Assembly (NCBI GenBank): GCA_965242905.1
Contig: CBDETM010000002.1
Location: 4,774,001 to 4,838,000, forward strand
Length of the DNA: 64,000 nucleotides
Origin: Bin5 sp965242905
GTDB lineage: Bacteria > Chloroflexota > Anaerolineae > Caldilineales > Caldilineaceae
Direction: 5' to 3'
Shown in pieces: positions 45,179-53,118 of this stretch (the stretch's first letter is position 1; each line of letters begins with the position of its first letter). The position numbers were made by a program, and so were the translations under genes. A model generated the notes under the pieces. It saw only the letters and a program-made list of their open reading frames with translations. It made no database searches and was not told where the DNA came from.

Positions 45179-46056
45179 GCGAAAGAAGGAAGGTTGTTAT
45201 CACCGGCGCGTCCGGATATATCGCAAGCCTGCTGCTGCCTGCACTGCGCCAGCGGTATGATCTTACATTGCTGGACGTTCGGAGAACGGACCGCGACGGC
45301 AATGAAGTGGAAGGCGTTCAGATCGCGGACTTGACACAACGCGACCGGGACAGTTACCGCCATCACTTTCGCGGCGCCGACGCCGTAATCCACCTTGGCT
45401 TCACCCGCGCCGAGGACAAGTCCGACCCTGTCCAGGACTTCTATGCCGAGCTGTCCAACGTGGAGATGGCCTTTCATGTTTATCAGACTTCGCAGGAAGA
45501 GGGAGTCAGGCGCGTCGTCGTCGCCAGCTCCAACCACGCTGCGGACTACTACGAGCCTCTGATCCTGGACAAGAAGTGGGATATCGTCACACCGGAGATG
45601 AGACCGTTTTCCGACAACTATTACGGCTGGGCCAAGGAGGCCTACGAACACCTGGGCTTTGTTTACGCTGTGGGGCGGATGCAGTTCCGCGGCGTCGACG
45701 TCGAGGACAGTTCTCCCCAGTCTCTGGAGAATGTGCAGGTCCGCATCGGTGGACCGAGGGAAGACGACCTTGAGAGGACTGACCCGGGAGACCTGCGTCG
45801 CATGGTGCGCGGGCTGGCCGTTTACATCAGCCAGCGCGACCTGCAGCAACTGTTCATCAAGAGCATTGAAACTGAGGATATCGGCGATGAGCAGGGCGTG
45901 CCGTTCCAGGTCTTTTACGGCATCAGTGGCAATTCACAGGCTTTCTGGAGCATTGTGAATGCGCGCAAGGTTATAGGTTACGAGCCCAAGGACAACAGCG
46001 AGTACCGCTTCAGCGACCAGATCCACGCTCACATAAAGGCTGCAGAAGAATCGTAA
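45175..46056 (+). CDS. NAD-dependent epimerase/dehydratase, uronate dehydrogenase-like
   Basis: A 293-residue extended SDR. The cofactor loop is ITGASGYIASLL; the active site has VVASSNHAADYY and YYGWAKEAYE (Y-x3-K). The pattern HLGFTRAEDKSDPVQDFYAELSNVEMAFHVYQ (region about 75-106) and the late FQVFYGISGNSQAFW with IGYEPKDNSEYRFSD resembles uronate dehydrogenase, which oxidises glucuronate or galacturonate to the aldarolactone. Its partner is the DinB-like protein, whose stop overlaps its ATG; the longer frame lies inside that gene. Mannonate dehydratase 11 kb away adds weight to sugar-acid metabolism. Confidence 0.84.
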   Translation: MSERRKVVITGASGYIASLLLPALRQRYDLTLLDVRRTDRDGNEVEGVQIADLTQRDRDSYRHHFRGADAVIHLGFTRAEDKSDPVQDFYAELSNVEMAFHVYQTSQEEGVRRVVVASSNHAADYYEPLILDKKWDIVTPEMRPFSDNYYGWAKEAYEHLGFVYAVGRMQFRGVDVEDSSPQSLENVQVRIGGPREDDLERTDPGDLRRMVRGLAVYISQRDLQQLFIKSIETEDIGDEQGVPFQVFYGISGNSQAFWSIVNARKVIGYEPKDNSEYRFSDQIHAHIKAAEES

Positions 46057-46074
46057 CACTTTGCCGGAGTTTCC

Positions 46075-48459
46075 CTAGTTGTCCTGCCGATCCTCCGGAT
46101 GCAGCACGCAGGTCGACCCTTTTCCTTCCTGTGCACTGTCTTCCCCAAAGTTGAGAAAGTGGTATCTGCCTTCCAGCCATTCCACCAGTTGGTCGCAGTA
46201 ATGCTGCGATCCTGGATGCCCCGACTGTCCTTGCGACTCCACCGCCCACAATCCGTCTTCGCCCAGGTCGCTGATGAGCCTGTAATTTGCTCCCGTCGGG
46301 GCCAACCAGTTCGGATCGAACCCCGTATTGCAAACCGTTACACCGTTACCGCCCACGGGCAGTCCGCCGCGATCGAGCAGTAGGCCCAGATCGCCGCGTC
46401 CTGAGAGGACGTGGCGCAGATGGACTCTATGGAGATTTCCCCACGCCCATGCCTTCATATCGGTTCCTAAGCGTTCCTCGATGGTTGTCAGTGCTGCCCT
46501 CACAGAATCGACAATCGCCGCTTCTCGATCTGAGTCTTCGAACCAGCCTGCCCTGTCCCCGTGGATCAGTTGTCCGGCGAGTCCACCAATCGTACCGGAA
46601 AGAGCTACCGCTAGCTCACCTTCAAACCTCTCGGCGGCGACCCTACCGCACCACCTGTTGAAAAAGACCTCGAAGATGGAGGCCGCTACAGAGTCTGGCG
46701 CCATGTTGTGGTCCCACGCCTGCAGATAGCGGGCGGCCTCCAAAACGCGTGCGTCACCACTGCCCAACAGAACGGGCAACAGTCCCGGAAGCGCTTCATC
46801 TGCACGAAGCGTTTGGGTGTCCTGCTGCATTTCTGCGAAAGTCTCTTTGGAGAAGCCGTTGCGTTCTTCGATCATCTGGCGGATCCGGCGCGCGCGGTGG
46901 CCGCTGGCCCACGTACCCGATAGCGGGTAGGGAAAGTCGTCAGGGGCTACGCGGTTGTTGGCAGTGGCAATCCATCCCCTGTCCGGGTCCTCAAGACGGG
47001 GCATTTGCTCGAATGGGATCAGGCCTTGCCACTGGTGAGCGGGATCCCAGCCGGGCCGGTATCCTCGCTCCCGGAGGTTCCTCACCGGAATGCCGCCGAC
47101 GGCCTGGTAACCGATATGTCTTTCTGTGTCGGCGATTACCAGGCTCCAAGTTGGCACCTGCCACTCGCGGGTGGCTTCTCGCAGATTGGAGACAGTTCGT
47201 GCGCGGTCCATCCCCAGAAGCGAAGTCAGCCAGCCGCAGTTCGTGTGGCCCAGCCAGCGCAAGGAAACGGGGCCGGTACCGGTTGCCTCCGGGGGCAGAA
47301 TCTCGTCGACGATGGGACCGTTTCTTGAAAAGCGGACCGTCATATATATCGGTTCGGCGCCTCGCACATGGATCGTTTCATCCAACGTGCGCCACCGCTC
47401 CCATGCGCCGTCGTAAAGAAAACTGCCTGGTTGTTCTGGATCCGTCTGCTCCTGGTACAGGTCCCTCTGTGAGCAGATGTTGTTGGTGATTCCCCAGGCA
47501 ACGTGGCGATTGCGCCCGAACATGACTGCCGGCATACCGGCGTAGGCCATACCGGCCACATCGAAGGAACCGCCCTTCAGCTGCACTTCATACCAGCACG
47601 AGACGGCAGCAAAGGCGATGTGCGGGTCGCTGGCCACCATGGGCAGCCCCGACTTCGTGCGAGCGCCACTCACGACCCAGTTGTTGCTGCCCACTCCCTC
47701 CTGTGGGTCGCCCACGCTTGCGCCGACCCGGGAAACGCCCGCCGGATCTGCCGAGTACGCGCCTGCGGGGATGATGCTTTCCGCGTCTGCTTCTCCGGTC
47801 AGGAATGCCGAGTACAACGTCGTGTCCCCGAGCGCATGCTTTGCCAGTTCAGGGCCGACGATCACGGGGAAGCGAACCGTCAGGTAGTAGCGAAACTCGG
47901 CTGCGATTGCCAGGCAGTCAACGGGGCGCCAAGGTTCCGGCTCATAGTCGAGCAGCGCGAATTCAATAGGGAGATTGTTGGAGGAAAGTGCCAAAAGTGC
48001 GTTGACGCCTGCACTGAACCTTTCCAGCAGGGCGCGGGTCTCCGCAGGCGTGGACTCCCACTCGGAGGCCGCGATCCGGTTGAGGCCGACGGTACGCGCG
48101 ATGGTGTCCAGCTGAACGCCGTCCTGGCCGAGGATTTCGGACAGCCGCCCGTGGCCTCTGCGGCGCAGGTAGTCGAGCTGAAAGAGACGGTCCTGCGCCA
48201 TGGCAAAACCGAAGGCGAAGAACAGGTCTTCGTCATTTTCGGCGAGGATCTGGGGTATGCCCCAGCGATTGCGCACAATGCGCGTTTCAGCGCTCACCTC
48301 CGATTGCAGCGTAGTTCCTGGTTCGGGGGCCCTCCTCCTGATTTCGGCAGTCCACAGCCGATCAAATGCCGCTTGCGAGATGCCGTAATCGTTGCAGAGA
48401 GTGGCGAGCGACTCGCCGGATCCCAACCTCTTCAACAGTTCCCCAAAGAGAGTGTCCAT
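46075..48459 (-). CDS. penicillin acylase family protein (Ntn hydrolase)
   Basis: A 794-residue Ntn hydrolase expected to self-cleave between G257 and S258 in GVGSNNWVVSG, freeing the catalytic Ser at the beta-subunit N-terminus. The alpha part has RNRWGIPQILAENDEDLFFAFGFAMAQDRLFQLDYLRRRGHGRLSEILG (region about 62-112). The family acts on N-acyl amides such as acyl-homoserine lactones or beta-lactams. Unusually there is no signal peptide: residues 1-45 (LGSGESLATLCNDYGISQAAFDRLW core) look like a helix-turn-helix. ATG at 48459 with AGGAGG. A tandem 21-bp duplication covers the ribosome site. It ends 19 bp from the convergent SDR gene. Confidence 0.9.
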   Translation of the reverse strand: MDTLFGELLKRLGSGESLATLCNDYGISQAAFDRLWTAEIRRRAPEPGTTLQSEVSAETRIVRNRWGIPQILAENDEDLFFAFGFAMAQDRLFQLDYLRRRGHGRLSEILGQDGVQLDTIARTVGLNRIAASEWESTPAETRALLERFSAGVNALLALSSNNLPIEFALLDYEPEPWRPVDCLAIAAEFRYYLTVRFPVIVGPELAKHALGDTTLYSAFLTGEADAESIIPAGAYSADPAGVSRVGASVGDPQEGVGSNNWVVSGARTKSGLPMVASDPHIAFAAVSCWYEVQLKGGSFDVAGMAYAGMPAVMFGRNRHVAWGITNNICSQRDLYQEQTDPEQPGSFLYDGAWERWRTLDETIHVRGAEPIYMTVRFSRNGPIVDEILPPEATGTGPVSLRWLGHTNCGWLTSLLGMDRARTVSNLREATREWQVPTWSLVIADTERHIGYQAVGGIPVRNLRERGYRPGWDPAHQWQGLIPFEQMPRLEDPDRGWIATANNRVAPDDFPYPLSGTWASGHRARRIRQMIEERNGFSKETFAEMQQDTQTLRADEALPGLLPVLLGSGDARVLEAARYLQAWDHNMAPDSVAASIFEVFFNRWCGRVAAERFEGELAVALSGTIGGLAGQLIHGDRAGWFEDSDREAAIVDSVRAALTTIEERLGTDMKAWAWGNLHRVHLRHVLSGRGDLGLLLDRGGLPVGGNGVTVCNTGFDPNWLAPTGANYRLISDLGEDGLWAVESQGQSGHPGSQHYCDQLVEWLEGRYHFLNFGEDSAQEGKGSTCVLHPEDRQDN

Positions 48460-48499
48460 GCGAAAGTCCTCCTGAACTATGCGAAAGTTCTACTGAATT
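48458..48499. repeat. tandem 21-bp duplication at the penicillin acylase start
   Basis: 48458-48478 and 48479-48499 differ at three positions. The inner unit holds the start codon and the AGGAGG ribosome site (minus strand); the outer unit has the same layout with the site decayed to AGTAGA. Confidence 0.75.
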
Positions 48500-48598
48500 C
48501 CCAGATGTAGGAGAGGAAAATGCGGCGGGAGGCCCCGACCAAAGAATCCCAAAACGCAGAGAACCTCCGATTGGAGGTTCTGGCTGGCAATGTGTGTG

Positions 48599-48672
48599 CG
48601 CGCCAGGCAGGACTCGAACCTGCGACCTTCGCCTCCGCAGGGCGACGCTCTAATCCACTGAGCTACTGGCGC
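48599..48672 (-). tRNA. tRNA-Arg (anticodon GCG)
   Basis: 74 nt. Acceptor GCGCCAG pairs with CTGGCGC, D arm GCTC/GAGC, anticodon stem TCGCC/GGCGA with loop CTGCGGA, T arm GCAGG-TTCGAGT-CCTGC, discriminator G. U33 and stem fix the anticodon as GCG (CGC codon). CCA is not encoded. Bacteria usually read CGN with an ACG tRNA, so the anticodon is unusual. Confidence 0.93.
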
Positions 48673-48675
48673 ATA

Positions 48676-48769
<94 letters not shown>

Positions 48770-48791
48770 ATGTTAAGAATCTTGGCTGGGC

Positions 48792-48882
<91 letters not shown>

Positions 48883-49077
48883 GGGCCAGGACTTGCCAGC
48901 CATCAACCGGGACAGTATAAACCGGTTTCAGAAAACCTGTCAAATAATTGGGTCCAGTTCTCGCCGATCGGTTCTTGCTGTGAGTTGGCATTGCAGGGGT
49001 CTGATCCAACGTCTGGACGACAGTGCAACCAAATCCCGGAAGGGACCGCTCCATGAGGAAACGTCCAGCAGAATCGC

Positions 49078-50358
49078 TCAGCCGATCTCCAATTCGTCTC
49101 CAAGATAGGGCCGCAGGACATCCGGCAGCCTCACGCTTCCGTCCGACCTTTGATTATTCTCCAGAAGCGCGATGATAACGCGAGGCAGTGCAAGGCCCGA
49201 GCCATTGAGCGTGTAGAGGTACTCCGGGCGCGCCCCCTCCCGTGGACGGTAGCGGATATTGGCCCGTCGGGCCTGAAAGTCGCGGAAAAGCGAACAGGAG
49301 CTGACCTCGAGCCACTCCTGACAGCCGGCCGCCCAGACCTCCAGGTCATACTTGATGGCCGCGACGAACGAGAGGTCGCCGGTAGCGATGGCAACGCGGC
49401 GGTAGGGCAACTCAAGCCGCTCCAACAGTACCTCGGCGGCCCTGGTCAGCGACTCCAGCTCCTCACGACCGGTGGCGGGTTCAACAAATTTGACCATCTC
49501 CACCTTCTGGAACTGATGCACCCGCTTGATGCCGCGGGCGTCCTTGCCCGCCGACACCTTTTCGCGCCGGAAACAGGGGGTGCTGGCGACGTAGTAAAGG
49601 GGCAAAGTTCCGGGTTCCAGGATTTCATCGCGGTGCAGGTTTGTTACCGAAACTTCAGCAGTAGGTATGAACCAGTAGTCCTCTTCAGCGTCCCGGTAGA
49701 GGTTGTCGCCAAACTTGGGCAGATTGCCCGTCCCCTCCATGGCATGCCCGCGCACCATCATCGGCGGGTAGATTTCGGTGTAGCCGTGCTCCCGGATGTG
49801 TACGTCAAGAAACCAGTTTGACAGGACTCTTTGGAGACGAGCGCCCGGTCCTTTGAGAAAGTAGAACCGGCTGCCAGCAGTAGCAACGCCGCGTTCAAAG
49901 TCGATGATGTCCAGTTGCGGGCCAAAATCCCAGTGCGCCTGCGGTTCAAAGTCGAATTCTGGAAGCTCGCCCCATTGGGTAAGAACTACGTTGCCCTCTT
50001 CGTCCGGTGCAACAGGGACATCATCTTCGGGTGGGTTTGGGATGCGCATCATGGCGTCGTGGTAGGAGGCCTCGACGCCGCGCAACTCGTCGTCGATCCG
50101 GGCAATTTCATCACCGATCCGGCTCATCCGCTCTTTCAGGGCGTTGGCCTCGGAGGCCTTCTTTTCGCGGAAGAGAAGGCCGATCTGCCTGGAGCCGGTA
50201 TTGCGCTCCTCACGCAGTTTCTCTCCTTGCTGCAGCAGCTCTCGCCGTCTTCCGTCCAAATCCAACGCCAGCTCCCAGGGGGCTTCGGAGTCATTCAGCT
50301 TTGCCATCGCCTGGGCCAGCGCTTCCCGGTTGTCCCGCATCCATCGAATGTCAAGCAT
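49078..50358 (-). CDS. serS: seryl-tRNA synthetase
   Basis: A 426-residue class II synthetase charging tRNA-Ser. The N-terminal antiparallel coiled coil that grips the long variable arm covers about 30-105. Motif 2 is TPCFRREKVSAGKDARGIKRVHQFQKVE (region about 270-297), and motif 3 reads LNGSGLALPRVIIALLENNQ. The dimer motif GTGNLPKF is present. AGGAGC precedes the ATG at 50358. A T-box leader upstream means the gene responds to uncharged tRNA-Ser. Three tRNA genes follow on the same strand, two of them its own substrates. Confidence 0.97.
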   Translation of the reverse strand: MLDIRWMRDNREALAQAMAKLNDSEAPWELALDLDGRRRELLQQGEKLREERNTGSRQIGLLFREKKASEANALKERMSRIGDEIARIDDELRGVEASYHDAMMRIPNPPEDDVPVAPDEEGNVVLTQWGELPEFDFEPQAHWDFGPQLDIIDFERGVATAGSRFYFLKGPGARLQRVLSNWFLDVHIREHGYTEIYPPMMVRGHAMEGTGNLPKFGDNLYRDAEEDYWFIPTAEVSVTNLHRDEILEPGTLPLYYVASTPCFRREKVSAGKDARGIKRVHQFQKVEMVKFVEPATGREELESLTRAAEVLLERLELPYRRVAIATGDLSFVAAIKYDLEVWAAGCQEWLEVSSCSLFRDFQARRANIRYRPREGARPEYLYTLNGSGLALPRVIIALLENNQRSDGSVRLPDVLRPYLGDELEIG

Positions 50359-50409
50359 CTCAAGCTCCTGCCAAGTGAAAAAAGTAAATCCAGGTCCAAA
50401 CTAACTCCA

Positions 50410-50647
50410 GAACAGAAAAATCCCCTCGTCAGTTCAGGACGAGAGGACCCGTGGTACCACCTGAGTTCGCAGACAGCTGCGTCTGCCTCTGGCGCCGGTA
50501 ACGGGGCGGAACCGTCCGGCCATTTGGTGCCGGATGCTCTTGGGGCGCTAAACCGTTCGTCGCCTATTGCCTCGCAGCAGCCGGCAACTCTCTGGAAGGT
50601 CGATTGGCCGGTTCGTTTCCCCAGTCACAGCAGTGACTGTTGAATTG
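50410..50647 (-). promoter_or_regulatory. T-box leader of serS
   Basis: On the minus strand the conserved T-box GGTGGTACCACGG lies at 50449-50461, followed directly by an intrinsic terminator (50416-50447). Upstream are stem-forming parts, including AGAGAG and the GGCGCCAGAGG area. Uncharged tRNA-Ser should pair its 3' end with the T-box bulge and favour the antiterminator, so serS is read when serine charging is low. I could not fix the specifier codon with certainty by eye. Confidence 0.88.
50416..50447 (-). terminator. intrinsic terminator of the serS T-box
   Basis: Arms 50438-50447 and 50421-50430 pair with one mismatch or wobble, loop of 7, followed on the minus strand by TTTTT (50416-50420). 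The left arm overlaps the region needed for the antiterminator. Confidence 0.85.
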
Positions 50648-50653
50648 GATGCG

Positions 50654-50682
50654 AGCGTATCACATGAAATTTACTCTGTCAA
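50654..50682 (-). promoter_or_regulatory. sigma-70-type promoter of serS
   Basis: Perfect -35 TTGACA (50677-50682), 17-bp spacer, -10 TACGCT (50654-50659) with a TGA extension. Start near 50647. The -35 box is only about 14 bp from the edge of repeat copy D. Confidence 0.65.
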
Positions 50683-50696
50683 AAGAAGGGCACCTC

Positions 50697-51171
50697 GGGG
50701 GCATCCCAGATTTGGGGTGGGAACAGTCTGGCGGGGAATCCATGCCAGCGGCGGCTGGCGTTGTATACCGTCTTTGGGCGAGACGCGGTGCAGGCACCAG
50801 GCCTGGCCGTACGATGGAGTCCGTCAGTTGGGGAGGTTGCGAGGGCAGGTACTAGGGCGGCGCCTACTGGGATCTGATGGGACCGGCGGGAGGTGGACTG
50901 GCCAGACACCTTCGAATAGGCACTTGGTACGAATATCGACACCAGGTCGATGAGGCATGTTGTAGGAGAGGGGGCGTTGCGGGGGCGGAGCCCCCGCACA
51001 AGGGAGGGCCGAATAGGCCCGACCGCCCAGAAAAGCAGTGGTCAGTGGTCAGTAGTTAGTGGTCAGAGACGGCGCTTATTCTGGGGGAAATTGGAATGGG
51101 AACTGACCGCGGCTTGGTTGCCTGCAGAGGTATGCGACTGTTCACCCCCATTTTGGGATGCACTAGCTCCT
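50697..51171 (+). repeat. dispersed repeat family, copy D (most complete)
   Basis: 5' end GGCATCCCAGATTTGGGG and 3' end CCATTTTGGGATGCAC are inverted repeats of each other over about 26 bp with a few mismatches. Core 50970-51028: GGGGGCG, hairpin GCGGGGGC-GGA-GCCCCCGC, GGGCC-GAATA-GGCCC, CGCCC. Four CAGTGGT-type heptamers follow from 51035. It sits between the serS promoter and the PPK fragment. Confidence 0.85.
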
Positions 51172-51266
51172 CGCAATTGCCGCCCGGGAAGGGGAAGGCA
51201 CCCATTCGCGGCGCCGGCCTGAAACGGGCTCTGGCTCCAAGGACGTACCAAGAGATAGGGAGCGAC

Positions 51267-52280
51267 TCAGTCCAAAGAATGAGCGAGGTTTGCCAGATCG
51301 ACCAGCTGAAACAGTGCCAGAGGCCCTGCGCTGCGGAAGCAGAGCTGAAGAGGTACCCGCAGATTGGAGGACAACCACTCGATCACAGATTCGGGCATCG
51401 TCGTCTCAACCTCCAACCGGACAACGGGCGAGGCAAGCTGCTGATGTCGAAGTCCCCGTCTTTGCGCTTCCAACTCGTCACCGTTACCACCCCCGCTGGA
51501 GGCTCTCAAGACGCGAAAGAGGTATACACTTTCAATCTTCATGCCGGGAAAGAGCTCGTCAAGGAAGCTGGTTACCGCGTCTTCACTCCAGATGTAGAGC
51601 CGCTTCCTCGAAGTCGAGGGAATGGAAACAAAGCGGGACATGAGCCGGGGCACTTTGATGCGGGCGTAGGAGAGAGGACCCATGCCCAGGTCGAGGCTGC
51701 TCAGATGGACCAGCAGATTGATGCTATGGGAACTGATGAAGGGAAAGGGATGCCCCGGATCAACTGCGAGGGGAGTCAACATGGGGTAGAGCTGATGCCG
51801 GAAGAATCTGCGCAGGTATTGACGTTGCACGACTGTCAACTCATGTGGGCGACGTACCTCGATGTCGTTCTCGGCAGAAAGAGCAGGCAAGAGTATCTCG
51901 TTCAGTTCCGCATAGGACCGCTGCAAGAGCGGATCCAGACTCGCCGCGATGTCTCCTTGACTCTGTTCGGACAGGGTGGGCGCCGTTTCGACAAAGTAAT
52001 GATCGAGAACGGAAGCCAGAAGGCCCAGGATCCTTAACCTTTCGAGAAGTGGGCAGTCCTGGTCGCGTGCTTCAGCCAAGAGGTAATCTGCTTCCACAAC
52101 CGGAGGAGGCAGCTGAGAAGATTGCAGGCGGGTCTTCAGGCCAGCTGCCAGCGCCCTTGCGCGTGCGACACCATCTGCATCCACCGGGCCGGCCTGGGTT
52201 GGCAGCCGTGTATCCGAACTGGCTGTGGCGGTGCGATGCCCGGAAGAAATGACGCCCCCGTTGCGTAGGTCACGTGTCAT
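51267..52280 (-). CDS. truncated PPK1-like protein (N and middle domains only)
   Basis: A 337-residue protein. Residues about 150-180 (HELTVVQRQYLRRFFRHQLYPMLTPLAVDPGHPFPF core) match the polyphosphate kinase 1 middle domain, and LLERLRILGLLASVLDHYFV matches its helical N-terminal domain. PPK1 proteins are about 700 residues; the two C-terminal phospholipase-D-like domains with the autophosphorylated His are missing. The usual N-terminal RELSWLxFN motif is also absent. The frame stops right after the middle domain and the DNA beyond is unrelated. So it is a catalytically dead remnant or a domain-only paralogue. ATG at 52280, 9 bp after the YceI-like gene. Confidence 0.78.
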   Translation of the reverse strand: MTRDLRNGGVISSGHRTATASSDTRLPTQAGPVDADGVARARALAAGLKTRLQSSQLPPPVVEADYLLAEARDQDCPLLERLRILGLLASVLDHYFVETAPTLSEQSQGDIAASLDPLLQRSYAELNEILLPALSAENDIEVRRPHELTVVQRQYLRRFFRHQLYPMLTPLAVDPGHPFPFISSHSINLLVHLSSLDLGMGPLSYARIKVPRLMSRFVSIPSTSRKRLYIWSEDAVTSFLDELFPGMKIESVYLFRVLRASSGGGNGDELEAQRRGLRHQQLASPVVRLEVETTMPESVIEWLSSNLRVPLQLCFRSAGPLALFQLVDLANLAHSLD

Positions 52281-52289
52281 TTGAGTGCG

Positions 52290-53057
52290 CTACTCCTCGT
52301 TGGCGACGAATTCAATGCGTACAGTGAACTCGTCCTGCACTGTAAGCGTATTGGCAAAGTCTGGCGGATCAAAGCCAAGGTTTGTCATTCGCAATCGAGT
52401 TTGCATCGATCCCTGAATGGTACTCCCGGACTGGTTGGCAGAAACGTCCCATACTGTTGAAAGCGTAGTTCCACGTAGTTCCAATACTCCCTCAAGTTGA
52501 AAGGAGACTTCCTCACCCTCATTGTACGAGTCAGGCACTTCAAGGAGCCTTTCTGCAACAAAAATGGCAAGAGGATACCTATCCGATTCCAAAGCGTTTT
52601 CCCGGATCCAGCCGTCTCGCAGATCCTGGTCAGTCTGAAGAGTTGGCAGATAGACGACGAAGCGGTTGCCGCCGATCGACCGCTGGGCGAGGTCGAGCTG
52701 CATCAGTCCCACCAGATCTTGTGTCTCACCCACTACTTTGGTCTTGCCTATGTCCAGGCCATATTTGCGTGTAGCGTCTGCAAAGAGTTCCTCATCGACG
52801 ACATATGCGGCCTTTGACGATCCGGCGTCAATTCGGAAAACTCGCCAGCCCTCTCCCTGCTGAAACCGGATCGGATCCAGACTGGCAAAGGCAGCCGCCG
52901 CCCTCTCCGAAATTACGCTTTGGGACGCATCCCCGCTTGCCGGGGGTGACTCCGACGTTTGCGCCTGGTCTGAAGGCTGCTCGTCTGCGCGGCCCCGGCA
53001 ACTGGCGCTCAGAACTACTATCAAAACAGTGAGGAACAGCCTGATTGCAGAGTTCAT
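52290..53057 (-). CDS. YceI-like lipoprotein
   Basis: A 255-residue exported protein. Signal MNSAIRLFLTVLIVVLSASC ends in a lipobox-like SASC, Cys at 20; a Ser/Glu/Pro-rich linker follows (EQPSDQAQTSESPP). The body has the strand pattern of YceI: RVFRIDAGSSKAAYVV, VGLMQLDLAQ, RDGWIRENALESDRYPLAIFVAE, and a final DEFTVRIEFVANEE. YceI proteins are lipocalin-like beta-barrels binding polyisoprenoid or amphiphilic lipids. It lies between the LTA-synthase-like gene (61 bp) and the PPK fragment (9 bp). Ligand unknown. Confidence 0.8.
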   Translation of the reverse strand: MNSAIRLFLTVLIVVLSASCRGRADEQPSDQAQTSESPPASGDASQSVISERAAAAFASLDPIRFQQGEGWRVFRIDAGSSKAAYVVDEELFADATRKYGLDIGKTKVVGETQDLVGLMQLDLAQRSIGGNRFVVYLPTLQTDQDLRDGWIRENALESDRYPLAIFVAERLLEVPDSYNEGEEVSFQLEGVLELRGTTLSTVWDVSANQSGSTIQGSMQTRLRMTNLGFDPPDFANTLTVQDEFTVRIEFVANEE

Positions 53058-53118
53058 TTTCAGTGGGCCCTGATGCCTTCAGCAACCTGTCTTGTGAGAG
53101 TCTCGATAGGTTGCTGCA

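Larger units (their letters stand above)
50359..51266. other. 908-bp region: serS leader, promoter and repeat copy D
   Basis: From right to left: about 95 bp with no recognised feature past the PPK fragment, repeat copy D (50697-51171), the serS promoter (50654-50682) and the T-box leader (50410-50647). Fully accounted for by these. Confidence 0.7.
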
